Shown: piece after piece, positions 6,560 to 12,377 of the stretch
Layout: every line of letters begins with the position of its first letter
How positions within the stretch are numbered: the stretch's first letter is position 1
Assembly (NCBI GenBank): GCA_020853835.1
Contig: JADYYC010000271.1
Coordinates: 1 to 12,377, forward strand
Source: Anaerolineales bacterium
GTDB taxonomy: Bacteria; Chloroflexota; Anaerolineae; Anaerolineales; UBA4823
Direction of reading: 5' to 3'
Length of the DNA: 12,377 nucleotides
The notes under the pieces: generated by a model
The model's input: only the letters and a program-made list of their open reading frames with translations
What the model was told of the DNA's origin: nothing
The model's database searches: none
Made by a program: the position numbers and the translations under genes

Positions 6560-7542
6560 AAAATCCGGCAAGGGCATCTGACCCAAACAAGGCGCCGTCA
6601 GCGTTGGCGGTCGGACTGGATATCGGCGGCACGATGACCAAGCTCGGGCTGGTCGATCGTGCCGGGCGGGTCTACTCGGCGCGTGAGTTCCCCACCCGCT
6701 CGTCCGAGTTCACGCGCGACGCCTTCTTTGAGCGCCTGTTTGCCGAGATGCGCCTCATGATGAGCATGGCGCCCGCCCCGGTGATCGGGATCGGGGCTTG
6801 TTTCCTGGGGTGGATCGACCCGGCCAGGACGGGGCCTTTCTTGTGCATGAACCTGCCCGAATTGCACGGAACAAATGTGCGCGGCCTGCTCGAAAATGAA
6901 TTCCACCTTCCGGTCGTCGTTAATGACGACGTCAGCGCCCACACCCTGGCGGAATATACCTACGGGAGCGGCAGGGGCGCCCGCCGCTTCCTGGCGCTCG
7001 CTATGGGCACCGGACTGGCCGCCGGTGTAGTCATCGATGGCCAGCCGCTGCGCTTTACCGGGGGGTGCTGCGGCGACACGGGGCACCTCATCCTCCGTCC
7101 CGATTCGGATATCGTCTGCTCCGCCGGCTGCCACGGTTGCGGCGAAGCCCTGATCGGCACGGAGAACATCGCGCGCCTCGGCCGTTTAGCCTATGGACGG
7201 GAGATCGCCGCCAGAGAACTGATCGCCGATGCGCGCTCGGGGCGGGAACCGGCGGTCAGCGTGATGCGTGAGATCGGCGCATACACCGGCGAACTGCTGG
7301 CTTCCCTGGCGGCGATCTTCCTCCCGGAGGTGATCTGTCTGGTGGGCGGCACCGCTCGGGCCGGAACAGTCCTCCTCGAAGCCGTCCGCGCCAGGTTTGA
7401 CGCCCTTGTCGGGACATATCATCGCAATTACGCCCGCCTCGCTGGCGACTACTATCGTGGCGTGCAGATCCGCCTCGGCGAACTGACCGGCGAGACCGGT
7501 GTGATTGGATCTACCGTAGAGTTGTTTACGACCCATCCCTAA
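6556..7542 (+). CDS. ROK-family sugar kinase
   Basis: 328 residues, normal for ROK kinases that phosphorylate hexoses or amino sugars with ATP in the cytoplasm. The TTG start at 6556 overlaps the repressor stop (TTGA) and has a GGAGGT site (6541-6546) 9 bases upstream inside the repressor gene, so the two are probably translationally coupled. Seen motifs: phosphate loop DIGGT (22-26), substrate-pocket segment NLPELHG (99-105, where many ROK proteins have an NLPxW motif), catalytic Asp124 in VNDDVSAHTLAEY, GTGLAAG (151-157), and the zinc-site region G176-H177 with a Cys cluster at 188-195. The canonical CxCGxxGCxE is here CSAGCHGCGE, so the second Cys is replaced by Ala190 and a new Cys appears at 192. 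The operon suggests the first phosphorylation step. Regulation through an N-terminal helix-turn-helix is excluded because that domain is absent. Confidence 0.93.
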   Translation: MKNPARASDPNKAPSALAVGLDIGGTMTKLGLVDRAGRVYSAREFPTRSSEFTRDAFFERLFAEMRLMMSMAPAPVIGIGACFLGWIDPARTGPFLCMNLPELHGTNVRGLLENEFHLPVVVNDDVSAHTLAEYTYGSGRGARRFLALAMGTGLAAGVVIDGQPLRFTGGCCGDTGHLILRPDSDIVCSAGCHGCGEALIGTENIARLGRLAYGREIAARELIADARSGREPAVSVMREIGAYTGELLASLAAIFLPEVICLVGGTARAGTVLLEAVRARFDALVGTYHRNYARLAGDYYRGVQIRLGELTGETGVIGSTVELFTTHP

Positions 7543-7559
7543 ATCATAAGGAGGCCATC

Positions 7560-8624
7560 ATGGCCGATGAATTCAAGAGTTACACCGAAATTAAAAATCA
7601 AACCGAGGCCTGGCGACAGGCTTTCGAGCAAGTGACTGCCCGCGCCGGAGAGATCCGTTCGTTCTGGAAGGAGGCCAACCCCGACCAGGTGCTCTTCACT
7701 GGATGCACCTCGCCATATTACGCCGGGATGTCCGCCGCGGTGGGCCTCCAACAGCAGCTCGGCGTCCCCGTCCGTGCCGTGCCGTGCAACGAGCTGATCC
7801 AATTCCCCGACGCTTACCTGACCCGCGACGCAAAGCCGGTCATGATCGTGCTCTCCCGATCCGGGCGGACCACCGAAGCGCTCTGGGCTGTGGAGCAGTT
7901 CAACGCGCGTTTTCCGGGACGCACCATCCTCCTCTCCCCTCGCGAGAACACGCCGCTCTCCGCTCTGACCCACTTGAATTTCTTCTTCCCCGCAGGGGAC
8001 GACACGGCCCTGCCGCAGACGCGCTCGCTCTCCTCGATGTACGTCGCCGCGTTGACGCTGGGCGCCATCCTGAGCGGCAGCCAGACTGACCTCGACACGC
8101 TTCAGTCTGCGGCCGGCGTCTTCCCCTCGTTAATCGAGCGGGCGGAACCGGTCATCCGGGAAGCGGTGCAGTCGCGCGAGACTTCCTGTGTGTTCTTCCT
8201 GGGTTCGGGGCCTTTGTATGGCATTGTCCGCGAAGCCACCCTGAAAGTCCTGGAGATGTCCTTTGTCCCCACGTTCTGCTACCCCTTCCTCGAATCACGC
8301 CACGGGCCGCGCTCCCTCCTGGACACCAACACCCTGGTCGTCGGCCTGTACAGCCAGGCGGGGCGCGGGCTGGAAGGACCAGTTCTCGAAGAGTACACCC
8401 GCAACTTCGGGGTCAACTCTCTGGCCTTTGTCCCCGGTTCGGGGTGGGACGCGGGCGCCGTCACCCGGGTGATCCCGGCCGGCGTCTCCTGGGGGGATCG
8501 CCTCCAGGGGCTGGCATACCTCCCGCTCGCCCAGCTCACCGCTTACTACACCGCAATCCAGCGCGGCCTGAACCCCGATGTCTCGCGCAACACCACTTCC
8601 TTTATCGAGATCGCCCGGCCCTGA
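7560..8624 (+). CDS. Double-SIS-domain sugar-phosphate isomerase/deaminase (AgaS/GlmS-isomerase-like)
   Basis: 354 residues, the size of a stand-alone GlmS-type isomerase module without the glutaminase domain, as in AgaS or FrlB-type enzymes. It opens with a 'YTEIKNQTEAW' stretch that mirrors the E-I-x-x-Q-P-x-x-W start of GlmS isomerase domains. SIS domain 1 (about 35-170) has GCTSPYYAG and the phosphate loop SRSGRTTEA (99-107). SIS domain 2 (about 205-345) has GSGPLYG, then K229 and E232 (LKVLE) and H248 (RHGP), which align with the catalytic Lys, Glu and His of GlmS. It ends in NPDVSRNTTSF, a GlmS/AgaS-type tail. The ribosome binding site AAGGAGG (7548-7554) is strong, with the start 5 bases on. 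Likely reaction: aldose- or amino-sugar-6-phosphate to ketose-6-phosphate, possibly with ammonia release. A deglycase acting on fructosamine 6-phosphates is an alternative. Confidence 0.88.
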   Translation: MADEFKSYTEIKNQTEAWRQAFEQVTARAGEIRSFWKEANPDQVLFTGCTSPYYAGMSAAVGLQQQLGVPVRAVPCNELIQFPDAYLTRDAKPVMIVLSRSGRTTEALWAVEQFNARFPGRTILLSPRENTPLSALTHLNFFFPAGDDTALPQTRSLSSMYVAALTLGAILSGSQTDLDTLQSAAGVFPSLIERAEPVIREAVQSRETSCVFFLGSGPLYGIVREATLKVLEMSFVPTFCYPFLESRHGPRSLLDTNTLVVGLYSQAGRGLEGPVLEEYTRNFGVNSLAFVPGSGWDAGAVTRVIPAGVSWGDRLQGLAYLPLAQLTAYYTAIQRGLNPDVSRNTTSFIEIARP

Positions 8625-8640
8625 ACCGGCGGAGAAGCTT

Positions 8641-9249
8641 ATGGATATGACACCTCAGGAAACCATTGCCTATATCGGCAGAATGCTCTTTGAGCGCCGC
8701 CTGACCGATTTTGCGGGCGGCAATATCAGCCTGCGTGTGGGGGATGAGATCTTCATCTCCCCCCGCCACAGCGGCGCCAAACAGCATTGGAACATTGATC
8801 CCCAGACGGTTGTCCACGGATCCATCCTGACCGGCGAGGTTCTCGATCACCCCTCTTTCTCAAGAGAGGGCAAGGCTCATCTCGAGGTCTACCGCGCCTT
8901 CCCCGCCGCGGCGGCCATCATTCACGCGCACCCCTTCTACGTGATGCCCTTCTGCTCCGCCGGGCGGCCGATCGAACCCGTCCTCGAAGCCACCGATAAG
9001 TTCGGGACCGTCGAGGTCTTGCCCTATGCGCCCGCCCACTCCGGGGAGCTGGCTGCGGTCATCCGGGATGGCATCAGGCCAAAAGAAGAGCTCATTGCCC
9101 GCTTTGCCGCGCCGGTCCTTCTAGCGCGCCACGGCATCTTCGTCGTATCCGGCGACATCGATCGCTGCCTGGACACGGTCGAGCGGATCAGTTGGAACGC
9201 CTGGTGCATCCTGGCTCGGGGCCTTCTCCCGCCCGCCGCCTTAACCTGA
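8641..9249 (+). CDS. Class II aldolase/adducin family protein (FucA/AraD type)
   Basis: 202 residues from the ATG at 8641, which has GGAG at 8631-8634 upstream. An earlier in-frame ATG at 8578 would overlap the previous gene by 47 bases and lacks a binding site. The zinc enzyme signature is complete: GGNIS (26-30) and SG (44-45) for the phosphate, Glu76 as the catalytic acid in SREGKAHLEVY, and metal ligands His95, His97 (HAHPF) and His164 (LLARHG), matching Glu73, His92, His94 and His155 of L-fuculose-1-phosphate aldolase. The family cleaves ketose 1-phosphates into dihydroxyacetone phosphate and an aldehyde, or epimerises ribulose 5-phosphate. Between an isomerase and a PfkB kinase, retro-aldol cleavage of a ketose (bis)phosphate is the likeliest role. 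This is not the GatY/KbaY fold normally used for tagatose bisphosphate. Confidence 0.92.
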   Translation: MDMTPQETIAYIGRMLFERRLTDFAGGNISLRVGDEIFISPRHSGAKQHWNIDPQTVVHGSILTGEVLDHPSFSREGKAHLEVYRAFPAAAAIIHAHPFYVMPFCSAGRPIEPVLEATDKFGTVEVLPYAPAHSGELAAVIRDGIRPKEELIARFAAPVLLARHGIFVVSGDIDRCLDTVERISWNAWCILARGLLPPAALT

Positions 9250-9265
9250 TAGGATTGCGACGGTT

Positions 9266-10207
9266 GTGATCCTCACCCTCACCCTCAATTCTGCGCTCGA
9301 TCAGGTCCTCGTGGTAGACCGGTTCGTCTCGGGGAGCGACCTGCCCGCCCGTGAGGCGGTTTGGTGCGTGGGCGGTAAAGGGCTGGATGCTTCCGTCGCC
9401 CTGCGCGGGCTGGGCGCGGCTACGACCGGCCTGGCGCTGCTGGGGGGCGATAACGGCCGCAAGCTGCTTGCCATCCTCGGGTCGTATGGGATCCTTCCCG
9501 TCCCCGTTTGGGTCGCCGGCGAGACGCGCGTCTGCACCGTGATCGCCGAGACCGAGACCGGGGCGGTCACCCACATCAAGTCCGGCGGAATTGCGCCGCA
9601 GGCGCGCGATTTCGCCGCGCTGGCCGCCCTTTTTCGGCTGCACGCGGCGCACGCCCCCTGGACGATCATCGCCGGGTCTCTCCCGCCCGGCGCGCCGGCT
9701 TCGGTCTACGCCAGCTATATCCAGGCCGCCCGGGAGGTCGGCTGCCAGGCGCTCCTCGACTGCAGCGGAGAGCCTTTCCGCCTCGGTATTGCGGCTGGCC
9801 CGGCGGTTGCCAAACTCAATCGGGAGGAATTTGCCGCGACCTTTGGCGCGGTGGGAAATACCCTCGCTGATCTGGCCGCCTCCGCCCGGCAGGTTGTCGC
9901 TGAATATGGTTTGAAGATCTTCCTCGTAACCTGCGGCGCCGACGGAATCCTGGCCGTCACTTCCACCGAGAGCCTTCTGGCCCGTGCGCCCGATCAGAGG
10001 GCGGTCAACGCCGCCGGAGCTGGCGACGCCGTTTCCGCCGCGTTTTGCCTCAGTCTCAGTCAAGGGGCTGCTCTTCACGAAGCGTTGCGCTTTGCGGCGG
10101 CGGTCGGGGCGGCTTCCGTCCTCACCGCCGCAACCGCCGAATGCCGCCTGGATGACGTCAAGCGCATCCTACCGGCAGTCGCTCTTGTGCAGGATTTTGA
10201 AAGGTAA
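9266..10207 (+). CDS. PfkB-family sugar (phosphate) kinase, FruK/LacC-like subgroup
   Basis: 313 residues, GTG start 16 bases after the aldolase stop. The N terminus ILTLTLNSALDQ follows the FruK/LacC pattern (TLNPAxD, with Ser9 in place of Pro). GGKG at 36-39 is present, but the usual following Asn is Asp41. GSLPPG (137-142) and a K-x-N-x-x-E segment (183-188, Leu for the usual Pro) are typical of 1-phosphofructokinase and tagatose-6-phosphate kinase. The C-terminal signature AAGAGDAVSAAF holds the anion-hole GAGD (251-254) with Asp254 as catalytic base. The expected reaction is phosphorylation of a ketose phosphate to a bisphosphate, supplying the aldolase. The substrate-side deviations suggest a sugar other than plain fructose 1-phosphate or tagatose 6-phosphate. 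Ribosome binding site is weak, so translation probably continues from the aldolase gene. Confidence 0.9.
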   Translation: MILTLTLNSALDQVLVVDRFVSGSDLPAREAVWCVGGKGLDASVALRGLGAATTGLALLGGDNGRKLLAILGSYGILPVPVWVAGETRVCTVIAETETGAVTHIKSGGIAPQARDFAALAALFRLHAAHAPWTIIAGSLPPGAPASVYASYIQAAREVGCQALLDCSGEPFRLGIAAGPAVAKLNREEFAATFGAVGNTLADLAASARQVVAEYGLKIFLVTCGADGILAVTSTESLLARAPDQRAVNAAGAGDAVSAAFCLSLSQGAALHEALRFAAAVGAASVLTAATAECRLDDVKRILPAVALVQDFER

Positions 10208-10225
10208 TGCTCGCAGCCTTGCCTG

Positions 10226-10241
10226 CCGCGCCCCGGCGCGG
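10226..10241. repeat. GC-rich hairpin in the gap between the sugar operon and the methyltransferase-type genes
   Basis: CCGCGC and GCGCGG form a perfect 6-bp stem around CCCG, 18 bases after the PfkB stop. No T run follows, so it is at best a weak or factor-assisted stop, or an mRNA 3'-end stabiliser. A second stem, GTGGG (10293-10297) with CCCAC (10306-10310), lies in the same 160-base gap. I see no clear promoter in the gap, so readthrough into the next genes is possible. Confidence 0.5.
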
Positions 10242-10367
10242 GAAGCCATTATAACCATCCAAGACCGGCATGTGTTCGTTGAGAAAACACCGGTGGGGCT
10301 GGTTGCCCACTTGCGTTGGCTGTGACATCGTGAGAACAGACTTTATCACTCTTTTTACGGAGGATCT

Positions 10368-11477
10368 ATGGTAGCTATACAAACTAATCGTGAGCGCTTT
10401 GTGCGCGTGTTCTCTGGCGCAGAAGTTGATCACATTCCATTCCTGGATATCATGGGCTTCTGGGACTCTTGCCTGGTGCGCTGGAAAAAAGAAGGGTTGG
10501 CGCAGGACGCGGATGCAGAGACCGTGCGCCGAATCGTTGGATTTGAGGGCGGTCTGGGCTATTTTTTACCTGTGAACGCATTGGCGTGGCCCGCATACGA
10601 ACTGCAAGTGATCCGCCGCGAAGGCGAGAAGACCTTCTCCCGCAATCCATGGGGCGCCATTGAATTGAACCTTGAAGGCTCCCAACATTTGCCCATCACC
10701 GTCGAGGGGCCGGTGAAGGATCGAAAGAGCTGGGATGAGTACAAAGAACGTTTGCAGCCCAACATGCCACAGCGGTTGCCGGATGACTGGGAAACGCTCT
10801 GCGCTCAAGCAGCCCAAAGCGGAGACCCCGTCTATACCGGCGAACTGCCCATTGGTTTCTTCGGCACCATCCGGGAGCTCATGGGCTATGAGCAAGCAGT
10901 GCTCCTTTTCTATGACGACCCCAGCCTGATGGATGACATATTGGATACGCTGTGCGATTTGTGGATTTCTGTTTATACACAGGTTTATGACGATATTCAC
11001 CTGGATTATTTTTACATTTGGGAAGATATGTGTTTTAAAACGGGGCCATTAATCAGCCCGGCAACGTTCCGTCGCTTTCTCTTGCCGCGCTACCAGCGGT
11101 TTACGGATGCGCTGCGGGCGGTGGGTTGCACAAATATCCTGGTCGATAGCGACGGCGATATGCGCAAATTGGTGCCGCTGTGGATCGAGGGCGGGGTTAA
11201 CATTACCTTCCCCTGGGAGTCCCAGTTCGGGTTGGACGTTACCGAAGTGCGGCGCCAGTACCCCGGTTTGGGTATGATCGGGGGTGTGAATAAGTACGCT
11301 CTGAGGGGAGGGCGGGACGTGATTGATCAGGAACTGAAGAAGGTGCCGTTTATGTTGGAGAGCGGTCGCTACATTCCCGGTTTAGATCATGGTGTGCCCG
11401 ATGACGTCTCTTGGAGCGACTATTGTTACTTCTATGATCGATTACGCGAGCTGATCTTTCGATATTCAGCGCATTAA
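10368..11477 (+). CDS. URO-D superfamily protein (uroporphyrinogen decarboxylase-like, probable methyltransferase partner)
   Basis: 369 residues with a GGAGG site (10359-10363) four bases before the ATG. It belongs to the URO-D superfamily branch that accompanies corrinoid methyltransferases rather than heme synthesis: W218-E219-D220 in IWEDMCFKTGPLISP, VDSDGD (259-264), 'WIEGGVNITFPWE', 'MIGGVNKYAL' and the closing GLDHGVPDDVS (D340-H341). The His-x-Cys zinc motif of MtaA/MtbA methylcobamide:CoM methyltransferases is absent where it would be expected, the position holding the DSDGD motif instead, so its methyl acceptor, if any, is not coenzyme M by this evidence. Soluble, no signal peptide. 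Its codon use is less GC-rich than the preceding genes. It is followed 16 bases later by the MttB-family gene, suggesting joint expression. True uroporphyrinogen decarboxylase (HemE) is unlikely because heme-biosynthetic neighbours are lacking. Confidence 0.87.
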   Translation: MVAIQTNRERFVRVFSGAEVDHIPFLDIMGFWDSCLVRWKKEGLAQDADAETVRRIVGFEGGLGYFLPVNALAWPAYELQVIRREGEKTFSRNPWGAIELNLEGSQHLPITVEGPVKDRKSWDEYKERLQPNMPQRLPDDWETLCAQAAQSGDPVYTGELPIGFFGTIRELMGYEQAVLLFYDDPSLMDDILDTLCDLWISVYTQVYDDIHLDYFYIWEDMCFKTGPLISPATFRRFLLPRYQRFTDALRAVGCTNILVDSDGDMRKLVPLWIEGGVNITFPWESQFGLDVTEVRRQYPGLGMIGGVNKYALRGGRDVIDQELKKVPFMLESGRYIPGLDHGVPDDVSWSDYCYFYDRLRELIFRYSAH

Positions 11478-11493
11478 GGCAAAGGAGGCCCCG

Positions 11494-12377
11494 ATGAAAG
11501 TCCTTGGCGCCGCAGAGGTCCTGACCCCATTCGAAATGGAGCAGATCATCGAGACGGCCATGCGCATCCTGGCGGAGGTCGGCGTACAAATCCCCAACCC
11601 GCGGGTCCTCTCGGTTTTTGCGGAGCACGGCGCGCAGGTGGATTTTGATCAGCAGATGGTCTTCTTCCCCCAAAAGTGGATCGAAGCGTTTCTCGCCGCT
11701 TCGATCCCCGAGCCGCCGCCGGTTGCGTCCAGGCTTGAGTTCTGGGCTGGGGCATATCCGCAATACTACCGCGACCCTCACACTCACAAAGTCGGGCCGC
11801 ACACCTTCAAAACCGTGGTGGAGATGACCCGCCTGGCCGACCGCCTGAAGAATATCGATTTTATATACGACAGCATGGGCGTCCCTTCCGACGTGCCCGA
11901 CGCGTTGGCCCCTCTATACATGCGCCTGATCTTGTGGAAATACTCCCGCAAGGGGACCTGCGGGCAGGTTCAACTGACCAGCAACCTCCCCTACATCCTG
12001 GAGATGTCCGAGATCATGGCCGAGGCCTCCGGCAGGCCGCTCTCCGAGATCATGCCCCTCACCTTCCAGATGATCTCCCCGCTCCGGTTTGGCAAAGAAG
12101 AACTGGAGCAGTACCTGTTCTTCTGGGAGCGCGGCTTGCCCGCCTTTCCGGGACAGATCCTCACCACAGGCGGCACGGGCCCGGTCACGCTTGCCGGGAC
12201 GATTGCGCTGGGGCTGGCAGAGAACTTGCTGGTCAATTTCATGAACCGCCTGTTTTATGGGGTGCAGTCCCTTCAGTTCAGCAACTCGTCCACGGTGCTG
12301 GATTTGAAAAAGGCCGTCTTCCAGTACGGCCGGCCCGAGCTGGGCCTCACCCACCTGGCGTTTGGACAGATCGCCCG
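11494..12377 (+). CDS. MttB-family (trimethylamine methyltransferase-like) protein, 5' part; runs off the window
   Basis: The frame is open from the ATG at 11494 to the window end, giving 294 residues of a family that usually has about 460-500. AAAGGAGG (11481-11488) lies 5 bases upstream. The N terminus (EQIIETAMRILAEVGVQIPN, then EHGAQVDFDQQMVFFP) and the segments YYRDPHTHKVGPHTFKTVVE, 'RKGTCGQV', 'EIMPLTFQMISPLRFGKEEL' and TTGGTGPVTLAGTIALG are characteristic of MttB-superfamily TIM barrels. Members move a methyl group from a quaternary or tertiary amine (trimethylamine, glycine betaine, proline betaine, carnitine) to a corrinoid protein. The pyrrolysine of true trimethylamine methyltransferases lies near residue 330, past the window, so whether this is a Pyl or non-Pyl member cannot be decided. 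No corrinoid protein gene is in the window. Confidence 0.9.
   Translation, partial: MKVLGAAEVLTPFEMEQIIETAMRILAEVGVQIPNPRVLSVFAEHGAQVDFDQQMVFFPQKWIEAFLAASIPEPPPVASRLEFWAGAYPQYYRDPHTHKVGPHTFKTVVEMTRLADRLKNIDFIYDSMGVPSDVPDALAPLYMRLILWKYSRKGTCGQVQLTSNLPYILEMSEIMAEASGRPLSEIMPLTFQMISPLRFGKEELEQYLFFWERGLPAFPGQILTTGGTGPVTLAGTIALGLAENLLVNFMNRLFYGVQSLQFSNSSTVLDLKKAVFQYGRPELGLTHLAFGQIA

Noticed and set aside
5816..6586. Minus-strand open frame (256 codons) opposite the DeoR gene
   Set aside because: Covers a gene with unmistakable DeoR motifs; composition (Asp/His/Ala-rich) is typical of an antisense shadow, and no ribosome binding site was seen.
8578..8640. Upstream ATG extending the class II aldolase by 21 residues
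   Set aside because: Would overlap the SIS gene and add a non-family N terminus; the ATG at 8641 has a GGAG site.
9188..10078. Long minus-strand open frame (296 codons) opposite the PfkB gene
   Set aside because: Low-complexity Gly/Arg/Asp composition, no family motif, and it mirrors the GC-biased third positions of a gene with a clear kinase signature.
10226..10241. GC-rich hairpin as an intrinsic terminator of the sugar operon
   Set aside because: The stem is short and no T run follows on either strand, so it is listed only as a hairpin.
1..12377. CRISPR arrays, insertion sequences, integrase or phage genes
   Set aside because: No regularly spaced repeats, transposase motifs, terminal inverted repeats or attachment-site duplications were seen by eye.

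Overview
The window reads as a chromosomal segment of a GC-rich, free-living bacterium. The mix of proteins (CHRD protein, CBM9-like/DNRLRE surface protein, MttB-like and URO-D-like methyltransferase-type proteins, double-SIS sugar isomerase) would suit an anaerobic or facultative Chloroflexota (Anaerolineae-like) genome. That placement is inference from gene content only. I see no rRNA, tRNA, CRISPR array, transposase or phage gene.

Left part (1-5477), envelope and secreted functions: the 3' end of an unrecognised helical protein (+, 1-831); a convergent integral-membrane acyltransferase-3 protein (-, 929-1972); an AT-richer gene-free stretch of about 630 bases (1973-2606) with several inverted repeats; a small secreted protein of unknown function (-, 2607-3029); a secreted CHRD protein (-, 3252-3755) with its own clear promoter and terminator; and a divergent exported protein (+, 4002-5477) with a CBM9-like and a DNRLRE domain, which looks leaderless.

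Middle part (5728-10207), a compact sugar-catabolic operon, all on +: DeoR-type repressor, ROK sugar kinase, double-SIS isomerase/deaminase, FucA/AraD-type class II aldolase and PfkB kinase. A promoter with a perfect 8+8 inverted repeat between -35 and -10 precedes the repressor gene and is a good candidate operator. The gene order allows a tagatose-6-phosphate-like route: phosphorylate, isomerise or deaminate, phosphorylate again, cleave into two trioses. The substrate cannot be read from the sequence, and several signature motifs deviate from their family consensus.

Right part (10368-12377): a URO-D-superfamily protein followed 16 bases later by the 5' part of an MttB-family (trimethylamine methyltransferase-like) gene that runs off the window. 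Such pairs belong to corrinoid-dependent demethylation systems. Their position directly behind the sugar operon, on the same strand, raises the possibility that the locus handles a methylated amine or sugar derivative. That link is a hypothesis.
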